Assembly: GCA_037447655.1 (NCBI GenBank)
Contig: JBBHKE010003558.1
Coordinates: forward strand, 1-64,000
Source of the DNA: Zygnema cylindricum
Taxonomy: Eukaryota; Streptophyta; Zygnematophyceae; Zygnematales; Zygnemataceae
Reading direction: 5' to 3'
Length of the DNA stretch: 64,000 nucleotides
Position numbers and translations under genes: made by a program. The notes below the pieces were generated by a model that worked only from the letters and a program-made list of their open reading frames with translations, had not been told where the DNA came from and did not search any database. This document shows, one piece after another, positions 22,690-33,136 of this stretch (its first letter is position 1; every line of letters starts with the position of its first letter).

Positions 22690-23239
22690 TTTCGGGGTAT
22701 TTTCTAGGTCTAAATAGATTAGCGGAAAAAGATAAGAAAAAGTGCAGGCAACCTACCTCCATCTCTTCTCTCTTGCCCCCATACTTGTTGTAGTCACTGA
22801 AGGAGAGAGAGAGTGATGGAGCCATGGCTGCCTCAGCTCCATAGGCATGACTAAAGAGTGACTCAAGTCACTCTCAACAAAAGGTTGAGTCCCGCAGGAC
22901 ACGTACCTCCGACCGGCAGAGCGCGGCGTAACAGTTAGCTCTAATCAGTCTGTCGTAAAAGTCCGTTAGGATACATAGGGTTTGATATCTATTTAAACTT
23001 GTGTATGGTCCTGAAACCGATTAACTAAAATAGGAACATAGAACTAGTTAAATTTAAGTGCGGACGTCATTTTGCACGAAATAAAGAATCGGATATTTGT
23101 TTCGACAGCTAAAATTCAATGTCAGATTTTAATCTTACGGCATACATCGCTGCTGGGATCTCGGAATGGTCACTTTGGCGTTTATGGAAGTGGCATGACC
23201 TGGCGCCACGTGGAGGGATATTATTTGGTCGTAGGAATT
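22690..23239 (+). repeat. Copia LTR fragment, left part, cut by Cop-2
   Basis: From GGTATTTTCTAGGTCTAAA onward this parallels the plus-strand copia LTRs of the window (CACTTGTTGTAGTCACTGA-like block, GCCATGGCTGCC, GGGTTTGATATCT, a GCCACGTGGAGG G-box), and stops where the Cop-2 LTR begins. I do not find its right part next to Cop-2. Confidence 0.65.
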
Positions 23240-24308
23240 TGTAGAAATTAATCGTCCTTTTAAAGTATTTTCTAGGTCAAAATAGAAATATAGAAAGAAG
23301 TCGAGGCAGTCTACCTCTAACTTGTCTCTCCAACTCTCAAACTTGTCGTAGTCACTGAGAAATTGGAGAGGAAGCTAGAGCCATGGCTACCTAGACTATC
23401 CAGAGGTTTACGGGAAATATGTATATTAGTTTATTTATCGTTAGAGGTTTATTTACTAAAAGGATATGTGCTGCCCCCAGGATTTGATCCCGGTACCTGC
23501 CGGACGGTAAGCTGCCGTTAGCCGGTAGCCTTATCTGTTATGTCTAGACCTAGTGTTACCTACTATAGGGTTTGATATTTCATTAAACATTAACAAGTAG
23601 GATTATTCATTTAACTGAAACTGTTTACGGAGACATAGATCCATTAATGTAAAAGTACGGATTACAGTATGGATTAGAAACGAATACTGCGTATTTAATT
23701 CTTTAGCGAAACGAATACTGCGTATGTATTTATTACGGCTACGATTAAATGTGAATTTAATCAAACGGCCGGAATTAAACGCCGAGATCGCGGAAGATGA
23801 TTTTGGCGGTTTATGGTCATCGCCATATCGGATGACACGTGGCGGAACGACATTGGATCGCGGCATCTCCGAGGATTAAGGGAGCCAATCCGGATATACC
23901 ACGTGTCGACATTTAGACCATGTTGTACAATGTTTGTACAGAAAGTACACCGACAACTGTACTTTTGTGTACGGAAGTGTAATCTGATTGGCTCCGTACA
24001 TCAGTAGATAGAGTCTGTGAGAGAGATAGGACTTAGGAAAATTAGGAGATAGGACCCTCTCTCCCAGAGAGCTTCTGTACAAAAGGTCAACTTTGACCCT
24101 CCATAACTCACTGCTCAGGGGAGCAAATTCAGAGATTCTTTTTGCTATCGACTGAGGGGAGTCTTGCCTTCACAGGGGTGAAGTTGGTCAGAGTTTTTGT
24201 CTGCCATGGTGGCACTTGTTCTTGCTGAAACACAAAGGGGTCACGGTTATCCTAGAGGCTTCTTGGAAGCTGTCCACTCTGAGGACTTATGGAGTTCTCA
24301 GAGTTTCA
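23240..24308 (+). repeat. Cop-2 5' LTR (1069 bp)
   Basis: Begins TGTAGAAATTAATCG and ends GAGTTTCA, directly before the primer site. It shares TATTTTCTAGGTC near the start, GCCATGGCT, a T-arm-like CAGGATTTGATCC palindrome (23479-23491) and CACGTGGC (23836-23843) with the other copia LTRs here. Confidence 0.88.
23836..23843 (+). promoter_or_regulatory. G-box in Cop-2 LTR
   Basis: CACGTGGC, the plant bZIP/bHLH binding core. The same position carries CACGTGGC in the Cop-4 3' LTR (41028-41035) and CACGTGG in the Cop-5 3' LTR (55571-55577). Confidence 0.5.
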
Positions 24309-24309
24309 G

Positions 24310-24323
24310 GTTATGGGCCCACC
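24310..24323 (+). other. Cop-2 primer-binding site containing the gag start codon
   Basis: GTTATGGGCCCACC, complementary to the anticodon arm of initiator tRNA-Met. The ATG at 24313-24315, which pairs with the CAU anticodon, is also the first codon of gag. Confidence 0.8.
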
Positions 24324-25137
24324 CTCTAGGGTACCAATCTTTAATAGAACTTGCTTCATATACTGGGAAAGTATGATGATAAGAGCTCTATGGGAAAAGT
24401 GGTTTTGGGGGATAGTGAGTGGACGATTCGGGCGTCCATCAAGTCTTGGAATTCCTCCAGGGTTTGAAGGAAGCAGATTCACAAAGAAAGCAGGTCCTTC
24501 TTCAACGGAGGAGACAAAGGAAGGAGAGGTGGTGGACAAAGGAGCGGAGAAGGAGACGACCACACCAATAGCAACTGGTTCAGCATTCATGTCACCTATT
24601 CCGAGGAACGAGGAGAATGATACTCAAACCTGGGATTTCAACAATATGGAGGCAAAGCACTTCATCCTACGCCATCTTACTCAAGGACTTGCATGTCCTC
24701 ATTTGCAGGTAGAAAGGGCATCCGATCTGTGGATGGCTCTCATAGAGATGTACCGAAGTGGTACGATTCAGCAACAACAGTTGGCTGATCAGAAAGTTAA
24801 GGAGTATGTATACAAAGGGGGGAAGATGTTGGATTTTTGCAATGAGCTTGCTACACTTTTCATGGAGCTAGAGAGTGCTGGAAAAGATTTTAGTGAAAAA
24901 GAAAAGGTTAATTGTTTACTGATGAAGTTACCTGATGAGTTCGAGAACATAGTCAACCGTGTGCAGGACTTGCCGGACTCAAGGTGGATATGGAACTCAG
25001 TGGTAGGGATGATTCTCGTTTGGAAGAATACGATTGAGATCCGAAAGGGAGGAAAGAGTGGCCAAGCCTTGGCAACTTTGATTGATTGGAGGAACAAGGA
25101 TTCTCGGAAACCGGTCGGAAACTATGGGGGAAGGTAG
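24313..25137 (+). CDS. Cop-2 Gag (nearly intact, 274 aa)
   Basis: Ty1/copia Gag, the particle-forming protein. I start it at the ATG in the primer site (MGPPSRVPIF); an upstream ATG at 24289 lies in the LTR. The core of the UBN2-type domain is clear from about residue 110: HFILRHLTQGL, QLADQKVKEYVYKGGKMLDF, FMELESAGKDF and LLMKLPDEFENIVNRVQDL. The frame ends at a TAG at 25135-25137 just before the zinc knuckle, which continues in the same frame from about 25138. The stop replaces a codon of the Gag-Pol frame; Cop-4 is open at this position, so it is probably a mutation. Confidence 0.85.
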   Translation: MGPPSRVPIFNRTCFIYWESMMIRALWEKWFWGIVSGRFGRPSSLGIPPGFEGSRFTKKAGPSSTEETKEGEVVDKGAEKETTTPIATGSAFMSPIPRNEENDTQTWDFNNMEAKHFILRHLTQGLACPHLQVERASDLWMALIEMYRSGTIQQQQLADQKVKEYVYKGGKMLDFCNELATLFMELESAGKDFSEKEKVNCLLMKLPDEFENIVNRVQDLPDSRWIWNSVVGMILVWKNTIEIRKGGKSGQALATLIDWRNKDSRKPVGNYGGR

Positions 25138-25788
25138 CAAAAAAATCAGGCTGACGAGTTCGGACCAATGGCTCCCAAAGGTTTGTGTCATTTTTGTAAG
25201 AAACCGGGGCACTATATGGCAGAGTGCACTAACCTAACCGAGCTTCGGTTAAAGGAGGGGCAGACCGGTGGTACCCCAAGAGGAAAGAAAAAGGCCCTTG
25301 TGACACAGGTACATGAGGCGGAATCCGAGGACGAGGACGATGAGCTCCTTTTGGATGAGGAGTTGGAGGCGAAAAACGAGGTCGAAATTCCACGAAGGCA
25401 GAAATGTGCTTACGGTGGATTGAAAGGTGAAGCAGGTTGGATTATAGATTCAAGTGCCTCCATGCACATGTGTAAGGATAGGCACCTGTTCACTAAGATA
25501 AGAAAGATTCCCACCGTAGAGATAGAGTACGGGGATGGGAGGATAGTCACCACTACTCTTGTAGGATCGGTAGATCTGAAAGTGTTAGTAGAAGGAAAGA
25601 CATCCATAGTAACATTCTCTGATGTATTGTTTATTCCGGAGCTGAACAAAAACCTCATCTCTACATCTGTATTAGATGATAAGGGTTTTTTTACTAGCAC
25701 TAGGGAAGGAGTCTTTACTGCTAGTTTTGAGGAGGATGTCTATTTCCTTGCTGAGAAAGGTAGCCATGGGATGTCGGTGACTAGCTAA
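25138..25788 (+). pseudogene. Cop-2 zinc knuckle and protease, truncated
   Basis: Continues the Gag frame after its stop. A CCHC knuckle, CHFCKKPGHYMAEC, is followed by a basic and then an acidic linker and the aspartic protease region: GWIIDSSASMHMC, where the family has D-S-G-A (Gly changed to Ser at the active site), then VTFSDVLFIPELNKNLIST, typical of copia proteases. The protein breaks off at EKGSHGM; the last few residues come from foreign LTR sequence. The active-site change and truncation make it non-functional. Confidence 0.85.
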
Positions 25789-26005
25789 CGGTGACTTTGA
25801 CGGACGACAGGTACTAGGTTCAAATCTTCGGTCAGTCAAGAAATATTTTGGTTAATCTACCGATCTACTGTCTGTCTCCCTTTGGATAGTATAGACAACC
25901 ATGGCTCTAGCTCCCTCTCCAACTTTCAGTGATTGAAACAAGTGTGGGAGCCGAAGAGATAAGTTAGAGGCAGACTGCCTCTGCTTTTTTTCTGCATTTT
26001 ATCTT
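25788..26005 (-). repeat. Copia LTR fragment (Cop-3 3' end)
   Basis: Minus-oriented LTR piece matching about 31937-32160 (GACTTTGACGGACGACAGG, TACTAGGTTCAAATC, AGACTGCCT). Its plus-strand left edge is fused to Cop-2 protease and its right edge to Cop-3 RNase H. Confidence 0.75.
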
Positions 26006-27296
26006 TTACATAGATCTCTCAACCATAGATCTCTAGTTCGTATGAGATATCTAAGGACTCTTTTAGCTGCCTCCCAATCCTTCTTAGTGGGAGCATTCAG
26101 ACTCCTACTTAGTACTCCTACAGCTGCGCCTTTATCTGGGCGGGTACAAGTCATAAAATATATTAGGCTGCCCACTACTTGCCTATAAGGAATTGTCTGC
26201 ATAAATCTTTTCTCTTCAGGGCCAAACTCATCATCCAAGATTATAACTCCCTTTTCCACACTCCCTTTATTTCCCTTCTTTAGTTTTATTGGAGTGGTAA
26301 ATCTATTAGCCTTATCCATTTGGAATCTCTCTAACATGTTTGCAATGGCTTCATTCTGAGTTAATCTTAATATCTTTCTATCTCTGTCTCTCTTCTCCTG
26401 AATTCCCAAAATATGCCTTGCTTCTCCCATATCTTTTATCTCGAATTTACCTTTTAGATCAGTATTTAACTTATTAATTTTATCCATAGATTTGCTTAAA
26501 GCAACCAAATCATCAACTTAAATTGCAATAAAAATAATTCATTCCTCATCTTCAAACAAATAAATCGAGTGATCTGAGCTGATCCGAATATATCCCAAAC
26601 CTGTAAGAAACTTATCGAGCTTCTTAATCCATTGCCAGTGCGCCTATTTCAGCCCATACAAAGATTTGATCAATCGACATACCTTCTTCTCCTCCCCTTG
26701 CTCCACAAATCCTTCGGGATGTCGCATATAAATCTCCTCTTTTAACTCTCCATGAAAGCTCCTCTTCCAACTCTCCATGTAGGAAGGCTATCTTGATGTC
26801 CATTTGATGTACTTCCATGTCTTATGTTGCTGCCAGACTGAGAAGTATCCGGATGGAGGGAAACCTGACGACGGGGGCAAATGTCGCCTCGTAGTCAATT
26901 CCCTCTTTCTGGGGAAATCCTTTCTCCACTAACACAGCCTTATAGCGCTCAATGGTGTTATCCGGGTTGAGTTTCAACTTAAATACGCACTTACACCCAA
27001 TTGGTTTCCTGTAAAGAAGACAATCCCCCAATTCCCATGTATCGGCTGCCATAATTGAGGCCATCTCCTCATTAATGGTTGTCTTCCATCTGTTTCTCAC
27101 AGGACAAGTCATTGCCTCATTATAAGTTTGAGGTTCATCGGGGTGAGACAATTTTGTTACCTTATTGTTAACTTGTCTCTCTTGTAGTCTTTTGCTGCTT
27201 TTTCTTCCTCCATCAAACTCGGTTGCTGGAATAGACGGCTCTCTTAGATTCTTCCGAACAGTTTCTACTTCTCCCCTATCCCTTGATTCCGGGTCG
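25999..27296 (-). pseudogene. Cop-3 reverse transcriptase and start of RNase H
   Basis: Read on the minus strand, this starts with the integrase/RT linker (EIDPESRDRGEVE), passes NKVTKLSHPDEPQTYNEAM and WELGDCLLYRKPIGCK, then the RT fingers (LVEKGFPQKEGIDYEATFAPVVRF), MEVHQMDIKIAFLHGELEEE and the thumb (KINKLNTDLKGKFEIKDMGE). The palm is degenerate: the YVDD region near 26510 is broken by a stop and the preceding helix is frameshifted. It ends in YRQVVGSLIYFM and DWEAAKRVLRYLIRTRDL. Best frames are 26822-27346 and 25999-26508; the first of these begins inside the solo LTR. Confidence 0.88.
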
Positions 27297-27301
27297 ATTT
27301 C

Positions 27302-28565
27302 TGAAATTCTATGGGCTCCATTACCACATAGAATTCGCAGTTCCAAAGAAGCTTATCTAGATAGTGCCAGCTCGAAGTTGATAGAAACCTAAATGAATGA
27401 CACTTTTACACTCAAAACCCCAATACAATTTCACCCTTGTGAAGAGAAGACCTTTTGTGTGCTTAGTTCCACCAGAGAATGCAAAGCTTGAACCTGTGTT
27501 TTGGACAATATTCCCCACTTTGACTTTCCCACTGAATAAGTGCCACCCTGGCACATAAAAACTCTGACCGACTACACCCCTGTGTAGCTTGGACTCCCTT
27601 GAGTCTGCAGCAAAAATGAATCACTGAATTTGCTCCCTTGAGCATTAAGTTATGGCTGGTCAAAGATGACATTTATAGTTTACAAGCTCTCTTAGAGAGA
27701 GGTACCTAAATATCACTAAGTCTTGGTCTGCCTACTCACGACTACCTACTACTAAACCCTAGTCCAATAGGATCACTATATAGTACAAGAAGGTATAATG
27801 GGAGATGTACTTATTGTACGACCATTGTACGACATGGTCTAAAAGGTGACACCTGTCAAATCGGAGCCATGGTTCCTCCTCCCATCTTCTCCGGTATCAA
27901 ATAATGTGACACCACGTGGCACCGCGTGACGATATCTCTGAATGCTGCCAAAATCTCACTTCGCGTGGCGGCTAGAATGCCGGCCATCAGATCAAAACAT
28001 ATTTTACACGGTTCAGATTCGCGAAGATGCATGAATTGTTCCTCTTCGTTAGTCTGGTGTTAATTAGGTGTCACGTTAATGGTTATATATCTTTGAAACC
28101 TGTCACGTGTATCGTTTCGATAGCGCTTTAGTGGATAAGGGGTATCATTACAAAATATTACTATAGTCCTAGGTTCAAATCCCTTCGAGAGCAACTATTA
28201 CTTATTTGTCAATTTGTCTGGGAATTTTCTCTTCAAACACTTTTAAATACTTATTGTTCCCAATATACCTTAACGTTGCTTTATTCTATAGGGTAAAGCT
28301 ATCGGCTATTAACTTCTTCAACGGCTGGAAGGTACCAAGATCAAATCCTAGTTCTGGGAGACCAATTTTGGTACAAACTAAGTATTAGCCTATTCTTTGT
28401 CTCCTCAGACATTATAGACAGCCATGGCTCTAACTCTTTCTCCAGTCTTCAATGAATGCAACAAGTATGGGGACTGGAGAGTTTGAGCGAGAAGGAGGCT
28501 GCATTTGCTTTACTTGCTCTATTTATTTTTCCAATACAGACCTAGAAAATACATCAATTTCAACT
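27302..28565 (-). mobile_element. Solo copia LTR inside Cop-3 (1264 bp)
   Basis: A single LTR interrupts the integrase/RT linker of Cop-3. Plus-strand limits are TGAAATTCTATGGG and CATCAATTTCAACT, with ATTTC duplicated at 27297-27301 and 28566-28570. Removing the LTR and one duplication restores the reading VVEID of the relative Cop-4. The LTR start on the element strand is AGTTGAAATT, one change from TGTTGAAATT. A solo LTR is the usual product of recombination between the two LTRs of a full element. Confidence 0.85.
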
Positions 28566-28570
28566 ATTTC

Positions 28571-29690
28571 CACCACGTCTTCCGCTTCGGTTGGAGTTGA
28601 TACTAGGGGTTCCACATTTCGGTCCTTCTCGATCTGATCTGTACCTGCAAGATCATCATCTTCTTGAAATCTTGGATAGTTAGGAAGCTCAAAGTCATCA
28701 TATTTTTTTGACTCAAATCTGATTCTGATTGTCTTTGTGTGCTTAAAGGGATCTATAGATTTCCCTTCATCCATAACCACTAGATGCTTCACTAAGATTA
28801 TATCTTCTCTCTTGAGATCATAGACTCTATATCCTTTTACATCTTCATCATATCCCTGTAGATATCTTGGTTTTCCATTTGGATCTAACTTCCAGTTTGA
28901 CCGATCTATGTCTAAACCGAATACCTGACTACCGAAAACCTTTAAGTGTGAAACATCTAGTTTTCGGCCTGTCCATCTCTCACAAGGTGTTTGGCCTTTT
29001 ACTGCCGAAGTAAAAACAATATTCTTGAGATAATTTGCACAATTCATTGCTTCGGCCCAAAACTTCTTTCCTATCTTCTTATCTGACAATATACTCTTAG
29101 CACTATCACTCAGTGTTCTATTTAATCTTTCAACTACACCATTCTGTCAAGATTTTCAAAAACAGTTTTGGTGTTGCACTCCATCTTCTCTAAGAAAATC
29201 CTCAAATTGATTAGAGGTATACTCTCCCCAATTATCACTCCTCACTCTCTTAATAAAGGTTTCATGGAGTTTCTGACTCCATAATTTATATTCCTAAAAT
29301 ATATGTGGGGCTTCTGTGATATTTTTCAGGAAATACACTCTAGAATATCGAGACCAATCGTCAATGATTGTCATTATAAACCTCTTACCCCCCGGTGAAA
29401 GCACTTTGGCCGGTCCCCAATTATCAGTGTGTACTAAGTCTAAATTTTTTTCTCCTTTATAAGTGGCTTCTTTTGGAAAGGGTAACCTGTGTGCCTTACC
29501 TTGAGCACAACCACTACAGTCACTCAAGTTTTCACTTTCCCCAAAATGAATTCCTTCCACTATTCCCATCTTTTTCATTTCTTTCAACTTATCTAAATGC
29601 ACATGTACAAGCCTCTAATGCCACAACATAATATCATATACACCAACATAGTAAAGTTTCTTCTTTTCATTGCTTAAAATCAGCCTAAAC
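28571..29690 (-). pseudogene. Cop-3 integrase
   Basis: Copia integrase, the DDE enzyme that joins cDNA to chromosomes. Order on the minus strand: the His part of the zinc domain (CWH and similar, broken near 29610), CSGCAQGKAHRLPF (its Cys pair), the first catalytic Asp in LVHTDNWGPAKV, IIDDWSRYSRVYFLKN, then a broken middle (29090-29293), and from 29089 NKKIGKKFWAEAMNCA, TPCERWTGRKLDVSHLKVFG and RVYDLKREDIILVKHLVVMD. Frames 29294-29602 and 28523-29089 hold the best parts; the stretch between has a stop and a frameshift, so no active enzyme is expected. Confidence 0.88.
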
Positions 29691-29692
29691 AT

Positions 29693-30280
29693 CTATTGGC
29701 TACCTTTTTCAGCAGTGAAATTAACTTCATCCTCAAAGCTAGCAGTAAAGGTTCCCTTTTCAGTGCTAGTCTCAAAACCCTTATCATCCAACAAAGATGT
29801 TGAGATGAGGTTTTTGTTCAACTCTAGAATAAAAAACACATTAGAGAATGTCACTACGGATGTCTTCCATTCCACTAAGACTTTCACATCTACCGATCCT
29901 ACCATAGTAGTAGTGACTACCCTCCCATCCCCATACTCTATCTCTACAATGATAATTTTTCTCATCTTAGTGAATAGGTGTTTGTCCTTATATATGTGCA
30001 TAGAGGCACCCGAATCCACAATCCATCCTACTTCACCTTTTACTCCTCCGAAAGCACATTTCTGCTTTCGAGGAACTTCAACCTCGGTCTTCGCCTCAAA
30101 CCCCTCATCCAACAATAGATCACCGTCCTCTTCCTCGGATTCCTCCTCGTGTACCTGAGTCACAAGAGCCTTTTTCTTTCCTCTTGGAGGTCCATGGATT
30201 TGCCCCTCCTTCAACTGAAGTTCTGTTAGCTTAGTGCACTCCGCCATATAGTGCCATGGTTTCTTACAAAAATGACACAA
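29693..30280 (-). pseudogene. Cop-3 zinc knuckle and protease
   Basis: A CCHC knuckle, CHFCKKPWHYMAEC (Trp where relatives have Gly), is followed by an acidic linker and the aspartic protease with an intact active-site motif, GWIVDSGASMHIY, and the downstream NKNLISTSLLDDKGF. This 195-residue frame is open and is the best-preserved protease of the copia elements here. It joins gag upstream by a frame change near 30280. Confidence 0.88.
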
Positions 30281-31149
30281 ACCCTTAGGAGCCCTCGGTC
30301 CAACCTCATCAATCTGATTTTTCTACCCTTCCCCTCCATAATTTCCGACCGGTTTCCTAGATTCCTTGTTCCTTTTATCAGTCCCAGCTGCCAAGGCTTG
30401 CCCACTCTTTCATCCTCGTGGATCTCAATCGTGTTCTCCCGAACGAGAATCATCCCTACCATTGAATTCCATATCCACCTTGAGTCTATCAAGTCTTGCA
30501 CACGGTTAACTATGTTCTCCAAGTCATCAGGTAACTTCATGAGCAAGCAGTTAACCTTCATCTTTTCAGTTTCAACTTGTCCAGCACTCTCTAGCTCCAT
30601 AAAAAGTGTTGCGAGCTCATTACAAAAATACAACATCTTCCCCCCTTTGTATACATATTCGTCAATTTTCTGATCAGCCAACTGTTATTGCTCAATTGTA
30701 CCACTTTGGTACATCTCTATGAGACCCACCCAAAGATCTGATGCCCTTTCTATCTGCAAATGAGAAGATGCAAGCCCTTGAGTAAGATGGCGGAGGATGA
30801 AGTGCATTGCCGCCATATTGTTGTATTCCCAGGTATTAGTATCATTCTCTTCGTTCCTCGGAATAGGTCAAATGAATGCCGAACCGGTTGCTATCGGTGT
30901 GATCGTCTATTTCTCTTTTCCTTTGTCCACCACCTTTTTTTCCTTTGTCTCCTCTTTTGGAGATGAATCCGCATCTTTGGTGAATCTGCTTCCTCCAAAC
31001 CCTGGAGGGATGCCAAGACTAGATGGACGCCTCACCCGTCCACTCACTATTCCCCAAAACCTTTTTTCACACAGAGCTCAGGTCATCATATTTTCCCAGT
31101 ATATAAAGCTAGTTCCATTAAAGATGGGCACCCTAGAGTGTGGGCCCAT
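30226..31149 (-). pseudogene. Cop-3 gag
   Basis: Begins with the primer-site ATG (plus-strand complement at 31147-31149; MGPHSRVPIF) and follows the Cop-2 and Cop-4 Gag sequence, with stops between 30690 and 31100. The C-terminal half, 30226-30681, is open: ADQKIDEYVYKGGKMLYF, FMELESAGQV and MKLPDDLENIVNRVQDL. A frameshift separates it from the zinc knuckle. Confidence 0.83.
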
Positions 31150-31153
31150 AACG

Positions 31154-32196
31154 TGCAACACTGAGACCTCGATAGGTCCTAAGAGTAGGCAGCTCACACG
31201 AAGCCTCTACGATAACCCTAACCCCTTTGTGTTTCAGCAAAAATAACTACCACCTTGGCAGAAAAAAACTCCGACCACCTTCACCATTGTGAAGGCAAGA
31301 CTCCCTTGAGTCGATAGCAAAAAGAATCTCAGAATTTGCTCCCCTGAGCAGTAAGTTATGGTGGGTCAAAGTTGACCTTTTGTACAGAAGCTATCTCGAA
31401 GAGAGGGTCCTATCTACCAAAGTTTTCTAAGTCCTATCTCTCTCTAAAACTCTATCTACTGACGTACAGCATCAATCACAATACTATGTCGTACAGAAAG
31501 GTATAGGTGTCGGTGTACTTTTTGTATGGACATTGTACGACATGGCCAAAATGTCGACACATCTCATATATGGATTCGTTCGTGTAATTCCCGAAGATAT
31601 CGCAATCCAATGTGGTTGTGCCACGTGTTATTCAATGTGGCGATGACCGCTAAGCACCAAAATCCTATTCCGCGATCTCGGCTTTTTTCGCAACTGTCTG
31701 ATCGAAACCGCGTTTCAATCTTAGCCGTCATAAATACTTGCGCGGTATTTATTTCACACTTGAAACAAATGCGAGATATTCATTTTGAGATGTTTCGTAT
31801 CCCGCACAATACAAACTCTTTCTATGTCATAATATTCCATTAAATGAAATAGTCTACATGTAAAAATTTATTTAGTTATCAAACCTTATACTACGTAACA
31901 CTGGTGTTAGACTAATAGGATAAAAAAACCGGCTAACGACGACTTTGATGGACGGCAAGTACTAGGTTCAAATCCTTGCTTCGTCAATAACCATTTTTGT
32001 AAATCTACCAATCTACTGTTTGTTTCCCTCTGGATAGTATAGGCAGCCATGGCTCTAGCTCCCTCTCCAACTTTTAGTGACTGCGACAAGTGTGAGAGCT
32101 GAAAAGAGGAATTAGAGGCAGACTGCCTGTGCTTCTTTTCAGCATTTTATCTTTCACAAAACCCATAAAATACTAAAAGAACCTTTAATTTCTAGA
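31154..32196 (-). repeat. Cop-3 5' LTR (1043 bp)
   Basis: Plus-strand limits TGCAACACTGAGACC and TTAATTTCTAGA (family end TTCTACA). Contains GTGCCACGTGTTA, the complement of the LTR G-box, and a tRNA B-box-like GGTTCAAATCC at about 31967-31977. Confidence 0.83.
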
Positions 32197-32291
32197 GTCA
32201 CAATGTCACAAATCCCTAGACATCTACTATGTCACAAAAATTTAGGCGACTTCAACCGTCGCTAAAAATAAAGATTTCACTGATTGTCAAG
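32197..32291. other. Short spacer between Cop-3 and Cop-6
   Basis: 95 bases not matching any LTR in the window; possibly the older host sequence. TCAAG at 32287-32291 would be one copy of the Cop-6 target duplication. Confidence 0.4.
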
Positions 32292-32824
32292 TGTAACTCT
32301 AAGACCTCCATAGGTCCTCAGAGTAAGCAGTTCACACTAAGCTTCTAGGATAACCCTGACCCCTTTGTCTTTCAACAAGAATAATTGCCACCCTAGCGAA
32401 CAAAAACTTTGACCACCTTCACCCCTGTGAAGGCATGATTCCCGTGAGTCTATAGCAAAAAGACTCTCTAAATTTGCTCTCTTGATCAGTAAGTTATGGT
32501 GGGTCAAAGTTGACAGTTTTATACAAAAGCTCTCTGGGAGAGAGGGTCCTATCTACCAAATTTTCTAAGTCCTAACTCTCTCCAAAACTCTATCTACTGA
32601 GTACGACACCAATCATATTACTGTGTCGTATAGAAAGGTACAGTTGTCGGTGTACTTACTGTACAGACATTGTACGACATGGCCAAAAAGTCGACACATG
32701 TCATATCCGGATTCGTTCACGTTATCTCCAAAGATGCCGTGATCCAATGTCATTGCGCCACGTGTCATCCTATGTGGCGATGACCTCAAAACGCTGAAAT
32801 CCTCTTCCGCGATCGCGTCATCCT
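32292..32824 (-). repeat. Cop-6 3' LTR, part 1
   Basis: Minus-oriented; plus-strand start TGTAACTCTAAGACC. Contains CGCCACGTGTCATCC (G-box complement). Ends at the ATCCT copy 32820-32824 created by Cop-5. Confidence 0.82.
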
Positions 32825-33063
32825 TGTTGATATTTGAGTATTTTCTATGTCTGTATTAGGATAGAAAAAAACAGAGGCAGTCTGCCTCTAACTCCCCTCT
32901 CTAAGCCCCCACACTTGTCGTAGTCAGTGAAGGCTAGACAAGGAGCTAAAGCCATGGCTTCCTAAGCTCAATAGAGAAGACAGGGGTGAGTTTGGTAGAT
33001 TTACCAAAAGGTACTTGACGGACCCAGGAATTGATCTTGGTACCTGTTGTCCCTGAAGTCACC
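32825..33063 (+). repeat. Cop-5 5' LTR, part 1
   Basis: TGTTGATATTTGAGTATTTTC to TCACC, matching 44279-44517. TCACC at 33059-33063 is the duplication made by Cop-4. Confidence 0.88.
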
Positions 33064-33136
33064 TTTAGAAATTGATGGTTCTTTTAGTGTTTTCTAGGTC
33101 TAAAATAAAGTGCAAAAAAGAAGCCGAGGCAGTCTG
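33064..33136 (+). repeat. Cop-4 5' LTR, part 1
   Basis: Starts TTTAGAAATTGATGG (TGTAGAAATT in the 3' LTR). Interrupted after GTCTG by solo LTR A. Confidence 0.88.

Larger units (their letters stand above)
23240..25787 (+). mobile_element. Cop-2: 3'-truncated Ty1/copia element
   Basis: A complete 5' LTR, primer site, gag, zinc knuckle and the start of protease are collinear on the plus strand. The element breaks off within the protease region at about 25772-25787, where a minus-oriented LTR piece of the neighbouring Cop-3 begins. No integrase, RT or 3' LTR remains. Confidence 0.85.
25788..32196 (-). mobile_element. Cop-3: copia element, truncated at its 3' end
   Basis: Minus-strand element: 5' LTR 31154-32196, primer site about 31139-31152, gag, protease, integrase, RT, then an LTR scrap at 25788-26005. 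It is interrupted by a solo LTR (27302-28565). The RNase H gene is cut after about 26010, joined to the LTR piece through a GAGATCTATG direct repeat. The head of the LTR and most of RNase H are gone. Confidence 0.85.

Noticed and set aside
30251-31246. Plus-strand frames of about 140 aa across Cop-3 gag
   Set aside because: Antisense shadows of Gag; the minus strand carries the conserved domain.
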